A DNA stretch of 38,429 nt, taken from the NCBI GenBank assembly GCA_017483645.1, contig JAFUWD010000047.1, positions 1 to 38,429 of the forward strand, in the 5' to 3' direction. Each line of letters begins with the position of its first letter. Positions within the stretch are counted from its first letter, which is position 1. This DNA is from Muribaculaceae bacterium. Its GTDB lineage: Bacteria; Bacteroidota; Bacteroidia; Bacteroidales; Muribaculaceae. Made by a program: the position numbers and the translations under genes. The notes under the pieces were generated by a model. That model ran no database searches, had not been told where the DNA came from, and was given only the letters and a program-made list of their open reading frames with translations. Below, piece by piece: positions 7,395 through 15,765 of this stretch.

Positions 7395-7423
7395 GGGGTA
7401 CTGTGTCTGACAGACACATCCCC
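7395..7423. repeat. Palindrome in the gap before the frameshifted gene
   Basis: TGTGTCTG (7402-7409) and CAGACACA (7411-7418) form a perfect 8-bp inverted repeat around one base. They are flanked by GGGG (7395-7398) and CCCC (7420-7423), and a T5 run follows on the plus strand. It lies within the presumed leader of the minus-strand gene (start 7365). It could be a repressor operator or a plus-strand terminator-like hairpin. The remainder of the gap 7366-7633 shows only the -7 box at 7515-7522. Confidence 0.5.
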
Positions 7424-7514
7424 TTTTTATCTTGCTGCCATTACGGTACAGTATTCTCGTTTCTCTCTGTTCTGCATTCATCGGCATCAGTTTCTGTTAG
7501 ACATCTTACGGCAA

Positions 7515-7522
7515 CAAAGGTA
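7515..7522 (-). promoter_or_regulatory. Candidate -7 box for the gene at 6540-7365
   Basis: The minus strand reads TACCTTTG, an exact TAnnTTTG match, giving a leader of about 140 nt that contains the palindrome at 7395-7423. No TTG at the normal -33 distance is present. Confidence 0.4.
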
Positions 7523-7633
7523 TAGTCTTGTTGTGCGGTCTTTCTTCACAGGTTTCCTGAAAACATAAAAATGAGCAAATTCTTGATTTGCCCATTCCAT
7601 TTGGTGACTGAATGCGTACATTGGCCGGTGGTA

Positions 7634-8686
7634 TTATCCATTGTTGTATTGCGATGCTATGCGCTTCAGTTGCAGGTCGTATGTGTCGTAGTCCGAGCGT
7701 AGTTGCAGGGCATGAAGACCTGAAACCATGCTTGCCTTGTGGGGCGCTTTGCCTTTGATTGTGAAACACGCCTGTGTCTTTATCCAGTAATCTCTGTTGG
7801 TCAGGGAGAAGGTGTGGAAGATAAAGTAGGTGAGATGTCGCTGGTCGCTCATCCATTCAACGGGCTTCCTCGTCCTGCTTTTGCTGAGATTGAAAATGCT
7901 CATGAAATCATCTACCTTTGTTTCCTTGTTGATGTAGCCACCGTTGCGTAGCGACTTATACAGGTCTCGCACTCTTCCTGGCCCATATGTCGGCTCAAAG
8001 AATACATCGTCCTTGGGCTTCATTAACAATGAGAAATCCACTTCCGGGTATAGTTTCATCAGCTTCTCTGCTCGCTTGAATTGACGTTCGCTGATAGGCA
8101 GCGACGAGAACTTGTTGACATAATCGACGTGCCACATCTTTTCAAAATGTGACCATTTGTGCCTCATTGTCAAGTGTAGCAGTTCTCCAATGGCGAACGC
8201 GATAATCTTCAGGGTATAAACATCAGTATCACCTTTAGGCTGATAGTCTGTGGCCAGATAGCCTGCACTCACGGCACGGTTAAACAGAACCGCAGCATCC
8301 TCGTATGCAAATTCCTCTACGAGGTCAGAGTATTTGCCTTTTGCCTTTTGGTGAAAGTCTTCAACAAAGCCGTTCAGAGCATTTACAGCATTGATAACCT
8401 TCGACAAAGCATCGTATGTGTTGGAAGGCATGATTTCCTTACCTTCCTCTTTATAGTCTGTCAATAACTGGGGAGAGCCAAGTGTCGTTATCTGGTCAAG
8501 TATGATGGGGTCGGGGTTGAACTTGACATACCCAAGGATGTTTTCTGCCCACTGCTCGAAGTTCAGAAGTTCATCCACGTAGGAGGTAAGTTTGATGCTG
8601 CCCCCAAGGGTGACATCGTAGGTGAGTTGCTTGAAGAACCTGTTGAACTTCACGAGACTCAGTACTGCTTCCTGTCTGTTCGTCAT
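7634..8686 (-). CDS. Unrecognised 350-aa protein downstream of the integrase
   Basis: I do not recognise this protein. It is predicted soluble, with no signal peptide or membrane helix. The N-terminal two-thirds look helical, with repeated charged/hydrophobic spacing. The C-terminal part has a basic stretch (LSKSRTRKPVEWMSD near residue 270), followed by an aromatic-rich segment. Its ATG at 8686 is 26 bp after the stop of the integrase, so the two are probably one transcription unit. Integrase-linked genes on such elements often assist excision or regulate mobility, but nothing in the sequence shows that here. Confidence 0.75.
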   Translation of the reverse strand: MTNRQEAVLSLVKFNRFFKQLTYDVTLGGSIKLTSYVDELLNFEQWAENILGYVKFNPDPIILDQITTLGSPQLLTDYKEEGKEIMPSNTYDALSKVINAVNALNGFVEDFHQKAKGKYSDLVEEFAYEDAAVLFNRAVSAGYLATDYQPKGDTDVYTLKIIAFAIGELLHLTMRHKWSHFEKMWHVDYVNKFSSLPISERQFKRAEKLMKLYPEVDFSLLMKPKDDVFFEPTYGPGRVRDLYKSLRNGGYINKETKVDDFMSIFNLSKSRTRKPVEWMSDQRHLTYFIFHTFSLTNRDYWIKTQACFTIKGKAPHKASMVSGLHALQLRSDYDTYDLQLKRIASQYNNG

Positions 8687-8712
8687 ATATATAATATAGG
8701 TATAGTGGTTCG

Positions 8713-9879
8713 TTACTCTGTGATATTTGGAATAAGGCTGACAGCAGCCTGCTTGTTCTTGTCGAGGACTTTTGCATAGATTTGCGTCGTGGCCAGTTCT
8801 CTATGACCTAACAGCTTGGACACGGTGTAGATGTCAGCACCGAGGTCAAGCATCATCACGGCGAAAGTATGGCGACCACAATGGAAGGTGATGTTCTTGG
8901 TGATACCTGCCGCCAAAGCCCAACGCTTCAGTTCCAGTGATGTCCAAGAACCGTAGGTGAAGCCTTCAAACACACGGTCGGTATCATTGCGACGAGGACC
9001 GAGGTAAGCAGTGGCCTGGTCGGAAATGTCAAGATACTCCTGACCGCCGGTCTTCTTCTGCTTGAAGATGATGCGGGTGAAGTTGCCTTGTTTGTGGATT
9101 TCTCCCCAGGTCAGTTTCTCGATGTCACTCTTGCGCAGACCCGTCAGGCATGAGAACAAGAACGTAGCCTTTAGGATGGGGTAGTTGCACGGTGTGGCAG
9201 CCATCCTTCTGACCTCTTCAATGGTAAGATACTCACGGGCAACCTCTTCCTGCTTGAATCCCTCAATGCCTCGCATGGGGTTCTTCTGAATGATGTGGTC
9301 TTCGAAGGCTTGGTTGAGACATGCACGGAGTTTGTTGAAGTAAGACACCTTTGAATTTTGGGAGAGTCCTTGAAATACATACTTCTGCTTGGGATTCGTC
9401 TTCTTCTGTGAGTCCTTCTCTGCGGTGTTGAGATAATCCTTGAAGCCTTGAATCCAGTCGGCATCGATGTCGTCAAAGGTCGTTTCTTCGTCACAATATA
9501 CTTCCAGATGCTTCAGGCAGCTGTGCCAGTTTCCCCAGTTGCCCATAGAGTCCGGAGTCTTCAGGCGTTCTTCGCACATCTTGCGGTAGTAGTCGAGGAA
9601 ACGGACACCTTCCTTGACAGGCTGTTCGATTTCGAACTTGCCGTTGATGATGTCCAGTTCACGCCTGGCTCGCATGGCATGTGCCGCTGCCAGAACGTGA
9701 CGGTTCTGTTCTTTCTCTGTGGGGTTGGTAGGGTTGGCGAGGTAGAGCTTCAGATACTCCTTGTAACGCTTACCCTTCATGGTGATGTCAAGATAGAGGC
9801 TGGTGCTTCCATCTTTTAGCTTCTTCTCGCGGAGCTTGACTTGTCCTCTCTGGACGCTTGTTGATTTTTTCGTTGCCAT
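8713..9879 (-). CDS. Tyrosine integrase of the outer element (388 aa)
   Basis: The start is taken at 9879 (MATKKSTSVQRGQVK). The longer open frame back to 10035 runs through the repeat and promoter region and has no family support. Domains are an arm-binding domain (about residues 10-65, TSLYLDITMKGKRYKEYLKL), a SAM-like core-binding domain (about 95-215) and a catalytic domain. Catalytic residues visible are Arg in CLTGLRKSDIEKL, the HCGRHTF box, His of GHRE, and the nucleophilic Tyr (about 368) in TTQIYAKV. It lies at the chromosomal end of the element, next to the 3' end of mnmE, the standard position for the enzyme that inserted it. It is paralogous to the recombinase at 546-1718. Confidence 0.94.
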   Translation of the reverse strand: MATKKSTSVQRGQVKLREKKLKDGSTSLYLDITMKGKRYKEYLKLYLANPTNPTEKEQNRHVLAAAHAMRARRELDIINGKFEIEQPVKEGVRFLDYYRKMCEERLKTPDSMGNWGNWHSCLKHLEVYCDEETTFDDIDADWIQGFKDYLNTAEKDSQKKTNPKQKYVFQGLSQNSKVSYFNKLRACLNQAFEDHIIQKNPMRGIEGFKQEEVAREYLTIEEVRRMAATPCNYPILKATFLFSCLTGLRKSDIEKLTWGEIHKQGNFTRIIFKQKKTGGQEYLDISDQATAYLGPRRNDTDRVFEGFTYGSWTSLELKRWALAAGITKNITFHCGRHTFAVMMLDLGADIYTVSKLLGHRELATTQIYAKVLDKNKQAAVSLIPNITE

Positions 9880-9919
9880 TGTCGTACAGTTTTTAAAAGT
9901 CACCACCGAAAAACGTCTC

Positions 9920-9994
9920 GGGGGACAGTTTGTTTTTGTCCCCGGGGGACAGTTTTTGACGTTCGAGATAATCTCGGGGGACATCTGGGGGACA
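9920..9994. repeat. Four GGGGGACA repeats upstream of the integrase
   Basis: GGGGGACA occurs in the same orientation at 9920-9927, 9944-9951, 9976-9983 and 9987-9994. The second copy forms a near-perfect palindrome with GTCCCC at 9938-9943. The fourth overlaps the -7 box of the integrase. Such G-rich octamers stand out in an A/T-rich region and are good candidates for integrase arm sites or repressor binding sites. Confidence 0.7.
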
Positions 9995-10000
9995 AATTTA
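9993..10000 (-). promoter_or_regulatory. -7 box of the outer integrase
   Basis: The minus strand reads TAAATTTG, an exact TAnnTTTG match, about 114 nt before the ATG at 9879. The GGGGGACA repeats lie across the expected start site and leader, which suggests repression by a protein bound there. The -33 element is unclear. Confidence 0.5.
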
Positions 10001-10034
10001 CGAAAAATTCTGCAATAATAAAACACACTAATCA

Positions 10035-10107
10035 AAAATCTGCAAAAACAGAAGCAAACTTTAACACTTGATAATAAGGGTGTTACAAGACTTTGTTTGC
10101 AGATTTT
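10035..10107. repeat. Nested inverted repeats at the element-mnmE border, possible att region
   Basis: AAAATCTGCAAA (10035-10046) and TTTGCAGATTTT (10096-10107) are perfect 12-bp inverted repeats. Inside them, TAACAC (10062-10067) and GTGTTA (10080-10085) form a second inverted pair around a 12-nt centre. GCAAAC (10054-10059) and GTTTGC (10095-10100) form a third. The structure lies between the integrase promoter and the mnmE stop codon (10129), where an attachment core with flanking integrase sites is expected. It could alternatively act as a terminator-like structure. The crossover point is not determined. Confidence 0.5.
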
Positions 10108-10128
10108 ACGTTTTTCTTTTCAGTCAAA

Positions 10129-11505
10129 TCACTTTCCCACGCAGAAGTGGGCGAAGATTTCGCCCAGGACGGCGTCGGTGGTGATTTGGCCTGTGATGGT
10201 GCCCAGATGGTGCAGGCACTCGCGGATGTCCTGACTGAGCAGGTCGCCGCTCAGGCCTTGACGGAGGCCATCGATGACACGGCCGATGGCTTCGTCGGCA
10301 CGCATCAGGGCCTGGTAATGCCGGGCGTTAGTCACTATGACGGCATTGTCGTCGACGGTGGGCAGCGCGGCCACTTGCACGATGAGCTGTCGCAAACGGT
10401 CGACATCGGCCTCTTTGTGGGCACTGATGCTGATGGTGCGCACGCCGTCGGGCAGCGTCAACTTGGGTGCCGCAGCCACATCGGCTTTGTTGAACACCGC
10501 TATGAGTTGTTTCCCCTGGCAGTGCGACTCGATGAGAAGGGCATAGTGTTGATTTGTATCGACCGGGGCTGTGTTATCGACCACCCACAGTACAATCTGA
10601 GCCTGCTCCATCTTGGTGTAGGAACGCTCAATACCCATTTGCTCGATGGTATCATCACTCTGGCGGATACCAGCGGTGTCGATGAAACGGAAAAGGGTGC
10701 CCTCGATGGTGATGGTGTCCTCAATGACGTCGCGGGTGGTGCCATGAATGTCACTCACCAGGGCGCGCTCGTCGCCCAACAAGGCATTGAGCAGAGACGA
10801 CTTGCCTGCGTTGGTAGCACCCACAATGGCTACCGGCACCCCGTTTTTAATGGCGTTTCCGGCGTGGAACGACTGAGCCAATCGGTTCACCACCGAATGA
10901 ATTTCGGTGGCCAAAGTGGTAAGCTCGCCGCGATCGGCAAAGGTAACGTCTTCCTCACTGAAATCAAGTTCCAGCTCTATGAGCGAGACAAAGCGCAGCA
11001 GCTGGTCGCGCAGTTGCTGCAGCTCGCCACTGAAACGGCCTCGCATCTGATTCATGGCCACACGATGCGAGGCGGCACTATGGCTGGCGATGAGGTCGGC
11101 CACCGCCTCGGCCTGTGAGAGGTCCATGTGTCCATTGGCAAAGGCACGTCGCGTGAACTCACCCGGCATGGCCAACCGGCAACCAGCGTCGATGAGCGTG
11201 TTGATCAATTGCTGTTGAATCCACACCGAGCCGTGACACGAAATCTCTACCACATCCTCACCTGTGAACGAATGCGGTGCGCGGTAGACCGTGAGCACCA
11301 CTTCGTCGAGTATCTGTCCGTCTGCAAACGTGATTTTCCCCAAATGGGCTGTGTGTGTCGGCATGTCCGTTAGGTCGGCCCCCTTCCATCGCCGCGCCAC
11401 GGCCTGCAACGATTCTGAACCACTCACGCGCACTACGGCTATTCCACCCGTGCCCTGCGGTGTGGAGATGGCGCAAATGGTGTCGTTGTTCAGATAGTGT
11501 GTCAT
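10129..11505 (-). CDS. mnmE: tRNA modification GTPase MnmE
   Basis: The 458-residue product matches MnmE/TrmE, which with MnmG makes the 5-carboxymethylaminomethyl group on wobble uridine 34 of certain tRNAs. The N-terminal tetrahydrofolate-binding domain starts NDTICAISTPQGTGGIAVVR. The G domain (from about residue 225) has the P-loop GATNAGKSS, the switch II DTAG and the NKAD guanine-specificity motif. The C-terminal helical domain ends in CVGK, the family's essential cysteine motif. The 3' end is intact even though a mobile element abuts it just downstream. Its ATG overlaps the stop of the upstream nuclease gene by 4 bp, so they share a transcript. Confidence 0.98.
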   Translation of the reverse strand: MTHYLNNDTICAISTPQGTGGIAVVRVSGSESLQAVARRWKGADLTDMPTHTAHLGKITFADGQILDEVVLTVYRAPHSFTGEDVVEISCHGSVWIQQQLINTLIDAGCRLAMPGEFTRRAFANGHMDLSQAEAVADLIASHSAASHRVAMNQMRGRFSGELQQLRDQLLRFVSLIELELDFSEEDVTFADRGELTTLATEIHSVVNRLAQSFHAGNAIKNGVPVAIVGATNAGKSSLLNALLGDERALVSDIHGTTRDVIEDTITIEGTLFRFIDTAGIRQSDDTIEQMGIERSYTKMEQAQIVLWVVDNTAPVDTNQHYALLIESHCQGKQLIAVFNKADVAAAPKLTLPDGVRTISISAHKEADVDRLRQLIVQVAALPTVDDNAVIVTNARHYQALMRADEAIGRVIDGLRQGLSGDLLSQDIRECLHHLGTITGQITTDAVLGEIFAHFCVGK

Positions 11506-12431
11506 CGGCGGTAATTACGACGGTTGTTGTTTCGGCTGGCATCACGGTCATAGTCGGGCCAGCGGTCAATGGCATTTTGCACCTCGGCGGCATTTTCTTT
11601 AGTATCTTCGACGGCAGCAAAGAAATTACATCCCGTGAGGCGCTCCACCTCGTCGATGCTCACAGCATGCTTACGCCAGGAAGTGGATGTCGGCGCATTG
11701 TCAAAGACAAAAGCCACACCGTAATTTTGCTCGGGAGCGAGCACCACTTTATAGAACTGCTCTGGCACGGCTATGTTATGATTCTTGCCCGTCTTATCCA
11801 TGTCGGACGCAAGCACCGGCCCGGTGACGATGACCAGGCGACCGTATTTGCGTGCCCACTTCACATGGATAGCCTCCTCCATCTTGCGCCATTCGCCATT
11901 GTTCAACTCATGGTCTTGCGGACAGATATTGGTCAGATAAAAACAATCCTTCATGGCCTGCTTGTCCCATCGCATATCCATGGCCGGTGCCATGTGGCCA
12001 CGGTCGTAGGGACACTCCTTGTATTCCCACCAGTCGGGACAACCCTTCACTTGCGGGTCGCGGTTGAACTGATAGTCCGAGCGCTGCTCAGCGTCGGGTG
12101 CGTCGGCCATGCTCACCTGGGTAGCCGTAAGCTCGTAGGCTACGGCATTGGGGATGTGCAACGTGGGGTTGAAGTAGACAGTCATCGCCTTGTACTGCAC
12201 CGTCAGGTTGTCGGTGCCCTTAGGCAGCACCACCTGCAGCAGCGAGGCATTTCCCGTACTGGCATACTCACGCCCCTGCGCATCGCTACCCTGACGCTGG
12301 GCTGTACTCATCGTGGTGTTCATGAGCGAGTCTTGCACGCCCTTCTGTGCCGACTGCTGGCGGCAACCACCCATCATGAGCATCATCGCCGCAGCTCCCA
12401 TTATCAATAAATGCTTTTTCATCTTTCTCAT
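11502..12431 (-). CDS. DNA/RNA non-specific endonuclease (NUC1 family), lipoprotein
   Basis: A signal peptide with lipobox (AAAMMLMMGGC, Cys at about residue 23) indicates an outer-membrane or periplasmic lipoprotein. The catalytic domain belongs to the beta-beta-alpha-metal endonuclease family. It contains the DRGHMAP motif (His as general base) and the FYLTNICPQ segment with its metal-ligand Asn, followed by LNNGEWRKMEE. It may degrade extracellular or periplasmic nucleic acid. Translation could start at 12431 or at the third-codon ATG at 12422 (MKKHLL). It overlaps mnmE by 4 bp and has its own promoter (12445-12474). Confidence 0.92.
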   Translation of the reverse strand: MRKMKKHLLIMGAAAMMLMMGGCRQQSAQKGVQDSLMNTTMSTAQRQGSDAQGREYASTGNASLLQVVLPKGTDNLTVQYKAMTVYFNPTLHIPNAVAYELTATQVSMADAPDAEQRSDYQFNRDPQVKGCPDWWEYKECPYDRGHMAPAMDMRWDKQAMKDCFYLTNICPQDHELNNGEWRKMEEAIHVKWARKYGRLVIVTGPVLASDMDKTGKNHNIAVPEQFYKVVLAPEQNYGVAFVFDNAPTSTSWRKHAVSIDEVERLTGCNFFAAVEDTKENAAEVQNAIDRWPDYDRDASRNNNRRNYRR

Positions 12432-12444
12432 TAAATTGGATGCA

Positions 12445-12474
12445 CAAAGGTAATCATTTTACCCGACAGGGCAA
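12445..12474 (-). promoter_or_regulatory. Promoter of the nuclease-mnmE operon
   Basis: On the minus strand the -33 TTG (12474-12472) and the -7 TACCTTTG (12452-12445) are separated by 19 bp, a full match to the Bacteroidota consensus. It lies 14 nt before the ATG and back to back with the lolD promoter. Confidence 0.75.
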
Positions 12475-12515
12475 AGCCCGCCCGGCACTGCTGCTGAGCA
12501 ATAGTGAAATAAAAC

Positions 12516-12546
12516 TTGCAAGTTCGGCGGGATTGATGTAATTTTG
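12516..12546 (+). promoter_or_regulatory. Promoter of lolD-nigD
   Basis: TTG (12516-12518), a 20-bp spacer and TAATTTTG (12539-12546) make a full consensus promoter. The ATG at 12552 is only 5 nt after the -7 box, so the transcript is probably leaderless. Confidence 0.8.
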
Positions 12547-12551
12547 TGGTG

Positions 12552-13214
12552 ATGATTGAAGTAAAAAACATAGTCAAAACCTATGGCGACCTGCAGGTGC
12601 TGCGAAATGTGAGCGTAACCATCGGGCAGGGCGAGATTGTGTCGATTGTGGGAGCCAGCGGAGCCGGCAAGACCACCCTGCTCCAAATCATCGGCACGCT
12701 CGACCGCCCCGACAGCGGCAGCGTGCTCTACGACGGTGTGGACGTGCTGGCGCTCAAGGACAAAGCATTGGCGCATTTCCGCAATCAAAACATCGGCTTC
12801 GTGTTCCAGTTCCACCAGTTGCTGCCCGAGTTCACCACTCTCGAAAACGTGATGATACCGGCACTCATCGGAGGCACCGAGCACAACGCCGCCAGCCAGC
12901 GGGCAAAACAGTTGCTGCAATACATGGGCCTCACCGACAGGCTTCACCACAAGCCGGCACAGCTGTCGGGCGGCGAGCGCCAACGGGTGGCCGTTGCGAG
13001 GGCACTGGTCAACCAGCCACAAGTGGTGCTGGCCGATGAACCCAGCGGCAGCCTCGACACACAAAACAAGGAAGAACTGCACCGATTGTTCTTCGACTTG
13101 CGGAAAGAGTTTAACCAAACCTTTGTCATTGTTACCCACGACGAGACACTCGCCACTCGTGCCGACCGCACTTTGCGCATGAGTGACGGCGTGATAGTGA
13201 ACGACGAGTCATGA
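12552..13214 (+). CDS. LolD-type ABC transporter ATPase
   Basis: This is a 220-residue ATP-binding subunit of the LolD/MacB group, which drives lipoprotein release from the inner membrane or related envelope transport. All ABC motifs are present: Walker [10 protein letters not shown] (about residues 34-42), the Q-loop [16 protein letters not shown], the signature [15 protein letters not shown], Walker [13 protein letters not shown] and the H-loop His in VTHDETLA. The start is placed at ATG 12552, because the two earlier GTG codons overlap the -7 box. No permease gene (LolC/E type) is adjacent. Instead the stop overlaps a NigD-like lipoprotein gene by 4 bp. Confidence 0.9.
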   Translation: MIEVKNIVKTYGDLQVLRNVSVTIGQGEIVSIVGASGAGKTTLLQIIGTLDRPDSGSVLYDGVDVLALKDKALAHFRNQNIGFVFQFHQLLPEFTTLENVMIPALIGGTEHNAASQRAKQLLQYMGLTDRLHHKPAQLSGGERQRVAVARALVNQPQVVLADEPSGSLDTQNKEELHRLFFDLRKEFNQTFVIVTHDETLATRADRTLRMSDGVIVNDES

Positions 13215-13888
13215 CACGATGGGCGCACATATCCATGATTGCCATGGTGCTCACGATGGCATGGAGCTGCAGCAAGGACAATGATGTAGACCCCTCGCTC
13301 ACCGACTATCGCTATGACGTGGTGACCTATCTGGGCACCACCGACGACGGAACACGGCAGTTATTTGAACTGGTGGGGCGCGACGACAACCCCGCAGTTA
13401 CACTCGAAGGCACAGTGGAAGTGCCCAAGGGCGTGCTGCCCAATCATCGCGTGCTGCTGCGCTACGACATGGAGGACCGCACTTCGCAATCCAGCCACCG
13501 CAGCATTAAGGCTTATGGCTGCACAGCCATCATCAGCGACTCTATCCGCTACAACGCCTTGCCACTGTCGCGTTATCCACGGCATGCCGTGAGACTGCGC
13601 AGCCTGTGGCGCACCGGCGACTTTGTGAACCTGCACTGCCAGGTGGAATACACCGGCAAATCGCGCTTGTTCTTTATGATGATTGACAGCGCCACCATCG
13701 ACGCCGACACCGTGCAGTGCTATCTCGTGCACGACCCGCGCACCGACAGCACCATGTGGTGGCGTGAGTGTTACGCCTCGTTCCATGTGGGCAACGTATG
13801 GCGCCGCCCCAGTTGCCGCGCCCTGCGAGTGCACATCACCGACGCCGTGGCACCCGAAGTGCCCTGGCATGACATCGTGAAACCATAA
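13211..13888 (+). CDS. NigD-like lipoprotein
   Basis: The product has an N-terminal signal with a lipobox-like AWSC (Cys at about residue 20). The rest resembles NigD-like proteins of Bacteroidales: an OB-like beta region ([22 protein letters not shown], then [22 protein letters not shown]), a middle strand-rich part and a C-terminal Ig-like region with [13 protein letters not shown]. The function of NigD-like proteins is unknown. It is translationally coupled to the LolD-type ATPase (4-bp overlap), which hints that the ATPase may serve lipoprotein handling. Family assignment is from pattern only. Confidence 0.7.
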   Translation: MTRWAHISMIAMVLTMAWSCSKDNDVDPSLTDYRYDVVTYLGTTDDGTRQLFELVGRDDNPAVTLEGTVEVPKGVLPNHRVLLRYDMEDRTSQSSHRSIKAYGCTAIISDSIRYNALPLSRYPRHAVRLRSLWRTGDFVNLHCQVEYTGKSRLFFMMIDSATIDADTVQCYLVHDPRTDSTMWWRECYASFHVGNVWRRPSCRALRVHITDAVAPEVPWHDIVKP

Positions 13889-13923
13889 CTTGATATTTTA
13901 TTAACATCTAAATAATTTGAACA

Positions 13924-14244
13924 ATGGAAAATAACGAAAACAAAAAGAACCAAATACAAATCGAAGTGCCCACCGAAGAGATGCAAGGCCGCTACAGCAA
14001 CCTGGCCGTTATCACACACGGGCCCAACGACTTTTTCCTCGATATGATTCTCATGGCCCCCAACACGCCCAAAGCTCGCGTGCAGAGCCGCATCATCATG
14101 ACTCCCGAAAATGCCAAGCAACTGCTCATGGCCTTGCAACAGAACATCCAGAAATATGAGATGACCTTTGGCGAAATCAGGCCACGCAACGCCGGTGGCG
14201 GCAACGGCCCTATCAACTTCCCTCTTCCCAAAGGACAAGCCTGA
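13924..14244 (+). CDS. DUF3467 family protein
   Basis: This small soluble protein of 106 residues has the DUF3467 pattern. It begins with a charged N-terminus (NENKKNQIQIEVPTEEMQGRYSNLAVITHGPNDFFLDM), continues with VQSRIIMTPENAKQLLMALQQNI and ends in a Gly/Pro/Asn-rich tail. The family is widespread in Bacteroidota and has no established biochemical role. It lies 35 bp after the nigD-like gene and 42 bp before cysS, all in the same direction. The gap from 13889 to 13923 is A/T-rich but shows no consensus promoter. Confidence 0.9.
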   Translation: MENNENKKNQIQIEVPTEEMQGRYSNLAVITHGPNDFFLDMILMAPNTPKARVQSRIIMTPENAKQLLMALQQNIQKYEMTFGEIRPRNAGGGNGPINFPLPKGQA

Positions 14245-14286
14245 CGACAACACTCTTCACTCCACCCACAACCCGATAGCGACACA

Positions 14287-15765
14287 ATGAACCATCCACT
14301 CTACATCTATAACTCTCTCACACGGCGCAAAGAACAATTTGTGCCGCTCAACGAGCCGCACGTGGGCATGTATGTGTGCGGCCCCACCGTCTACGGCGAC
14401 CCGCACCTGGGACACACCCGTCCCGCCATCACTTTCGATGTGCTCTTCCGCTACCTGCGGCATCTGGGCTACAAAGTGCGCTATGTGCGCAACATCACCG
14501 ATGTGGGGCACTTGGAACACGATGCCGACGAAGGCGAGGACAAGATTGCCAAGAAAGCACGACTTGAACAGCTCGAGCCCATGGAGGTGGCACAGTATTA
14601 CACCCGCCGCTACCACGAAGCCATGAACCTGCTGGGCGTGCTTCCTCCCAGCATCGAGCCACAAGCCACAGGCCACATCATTGAGCAGCAGCAATTGGTG
14701 CAGGAAATCATCGACAACGGCTTTGCCTACGAGAGCAACGGCAGCGTATATTTCGACATTGAGAAATACAACCGCGTGCATCATTATGGCAAGTTGTCGG
14801 GGCGTAACCTCGACGACGTAATCAATGCCAGCCGCGAACTCGACGGCGTGGGCGAGAAGCACAACCAAGTGGACTTCGCGCTTTGGAAGAAGGCACAACC
14901 CGAGCACATCATGCGTTGGCCTTCGACGTGGAGCGAAGGTTTCCCGGGATGGCACTGCGAATGCACCGCCATGGGGCGCAAATATCTGGGTAAGCATTTC
15001 GACATCCACGGTGGCGGTATGGATTTGGTGTTCCCGCACCATGAGTGCGAGATTGCGCAAGCCGTAGCCAGCCAAGGCGATGAGATGGTGCATTACTGGA
15101 TGCACAACAACATGATTACCATCAACGGACAGAAGATGGGCAAGTCACTGGGTAACTTCATCACGCTGGAGCAATTCTTCACCGGCAAGCACGAGTTGCT
15201 CACCCAACCATACAGCCCCATGACCATCCGTTTCTTCATCCTTCAGGCTCATTATCGTGGCACCGTCGATTTCTCGAACGAGGCGCTGCAGGCCGCCGAG
15301 AAGGCCTACGAACGTATCTTCGACGGTTGGCATCGGTTACAACAGCTCAAGGCTGCCGACCAATCGACAGTCGATGTCACCACCCTGCCCCAACGCTGCG
15401 CCGACGCCATGAACGACGACTTGAACACACCGGTGGTGATAGCCACGCTGTTCGACGCTTGCCGCATCATCAACCAAGTGAATGACAAGCACGCCACTCT
15501 CACCCAAGCCGATATCGACCTGCTGCGCGACTTGTTCCAGACCTATCTTTTCGATGTGCTGGGAATGCGCGACGAGGCCGACGGCAATGCTCAGGGCGTG
15601 AATTTGGAGCCTTATCGACAGGCCGTGGACCTCTTGCTCGAAGTGCGCCGCCAAGCCAAGGCCAACAAGGACTGGGCTACCAGCGACCTGATTCGCGACA
15701 GGCTCAACGAAGCAGGATTTGACGTAAAAGACACCAAAGACGGGTTTGAATGGAAGGTGCGCTGA
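14287..15765 (+). CDS. cysS: Cysteinyl-tRNA synthetase
   Basis: This is a complete class I aminoacyl-tRNA synthetase of 492 residues that charges tRNA-Cys. The HIGH motif appears as PHLGHTRP and the KMSKS loop as KMGKSLGNF. Zinc-ligand residues are visible in MYVCGPTVY, in GWHCECTA and in the FPHHECE segment. The C-terminal anticodon-binding part ([17 protein letters not shown]) is intact. Its last 16 bases overlap the start of the glycosyltransferase gene. Confidence 0.98.
   Translation: MNHPLYIYNSLTRRKEQFVPLNEPHVGMYVCGPTVYGDPHLGHTRPAITFDVLFRYLRHLGYKVRYVRNITDVGHLEHDADEGEDKIAKKARLEQLEPMEVAQYYTRRYHEAMNLLGVLPPSIEPQATGHIIEQQQLVQEIIDNGFAYESNGSVYFDIEKYNRVHHYGKLSGRNLDDVINASRELDGVGEKHNQVDFALWKKAQPEHIMRWPSTWSEGFPGWHCECTAMGRKYLGKHFDIHGGGMDLVFPHHECEIAQAVASQGDEMVHYWMHNNMITINGQKMGKSLGNFITLEQFFTGKHELLTQPYSPMTIRFFILQAHYRGTVDFSNEALQAAEKAYERIFDGWHRLQQLKAADQSTVDVTTLPQRCADAMNDDLNTPVVIATLFDACRIINQVNDKHATLTQADIDLLRDLFQTYLFDVLGMRDEADGNAQGVNLEPYRQAVDLLLEVRRQAKANKDWATSDLIRDRLNEAGFDVKDTKDGFEWKVR

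Larger units (their letters stand above)
1914..10110 (-). mobile_element. Outer ICE-like element beside the mnmE 3' end (partial)
   Basis: This A/T-richer block has all genes on the minus strand: integrase, two unknown genes, two excisionase-like HTH proteins, a RepA-like ATPase, a primase and TraE-like conjugation proteins. That gene order is familiar from Bacteroidales conjugative or mobilizable elements. The right edge lies between the integrase promoter (about 10,000) and the mnmE stop codon (10,129). The conjugation operon is interrupted near 2042 by another element, so the remaining tra genes, if present, lie left of the window. Extent and ICE status are inference. Confidence 0.6.

Noticed and set aside
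9920-9994. Plasmid-type iteron origin
   Set aside because: The octamers sit in the integrase promoter, and the RepA-like gene is 4 kb away; no DnaA boxes or initiator adjacent. Integrase or regulator binding sites are more likely.
10093-11118. Long plus-strand open frame opposite mnmE
   Set aside because: It is the antisense shadow of the G/C-rich third positions of mnmE, with no domain and no promoter; mnmE on the minus strand has every family motif.
12459-13139. Long minus-strand open frame opposite lolD
   Set aside because: The plus-strand product has all ABC motifs, and the opposite frame has low-complexity His/Val composition typical of shadows.
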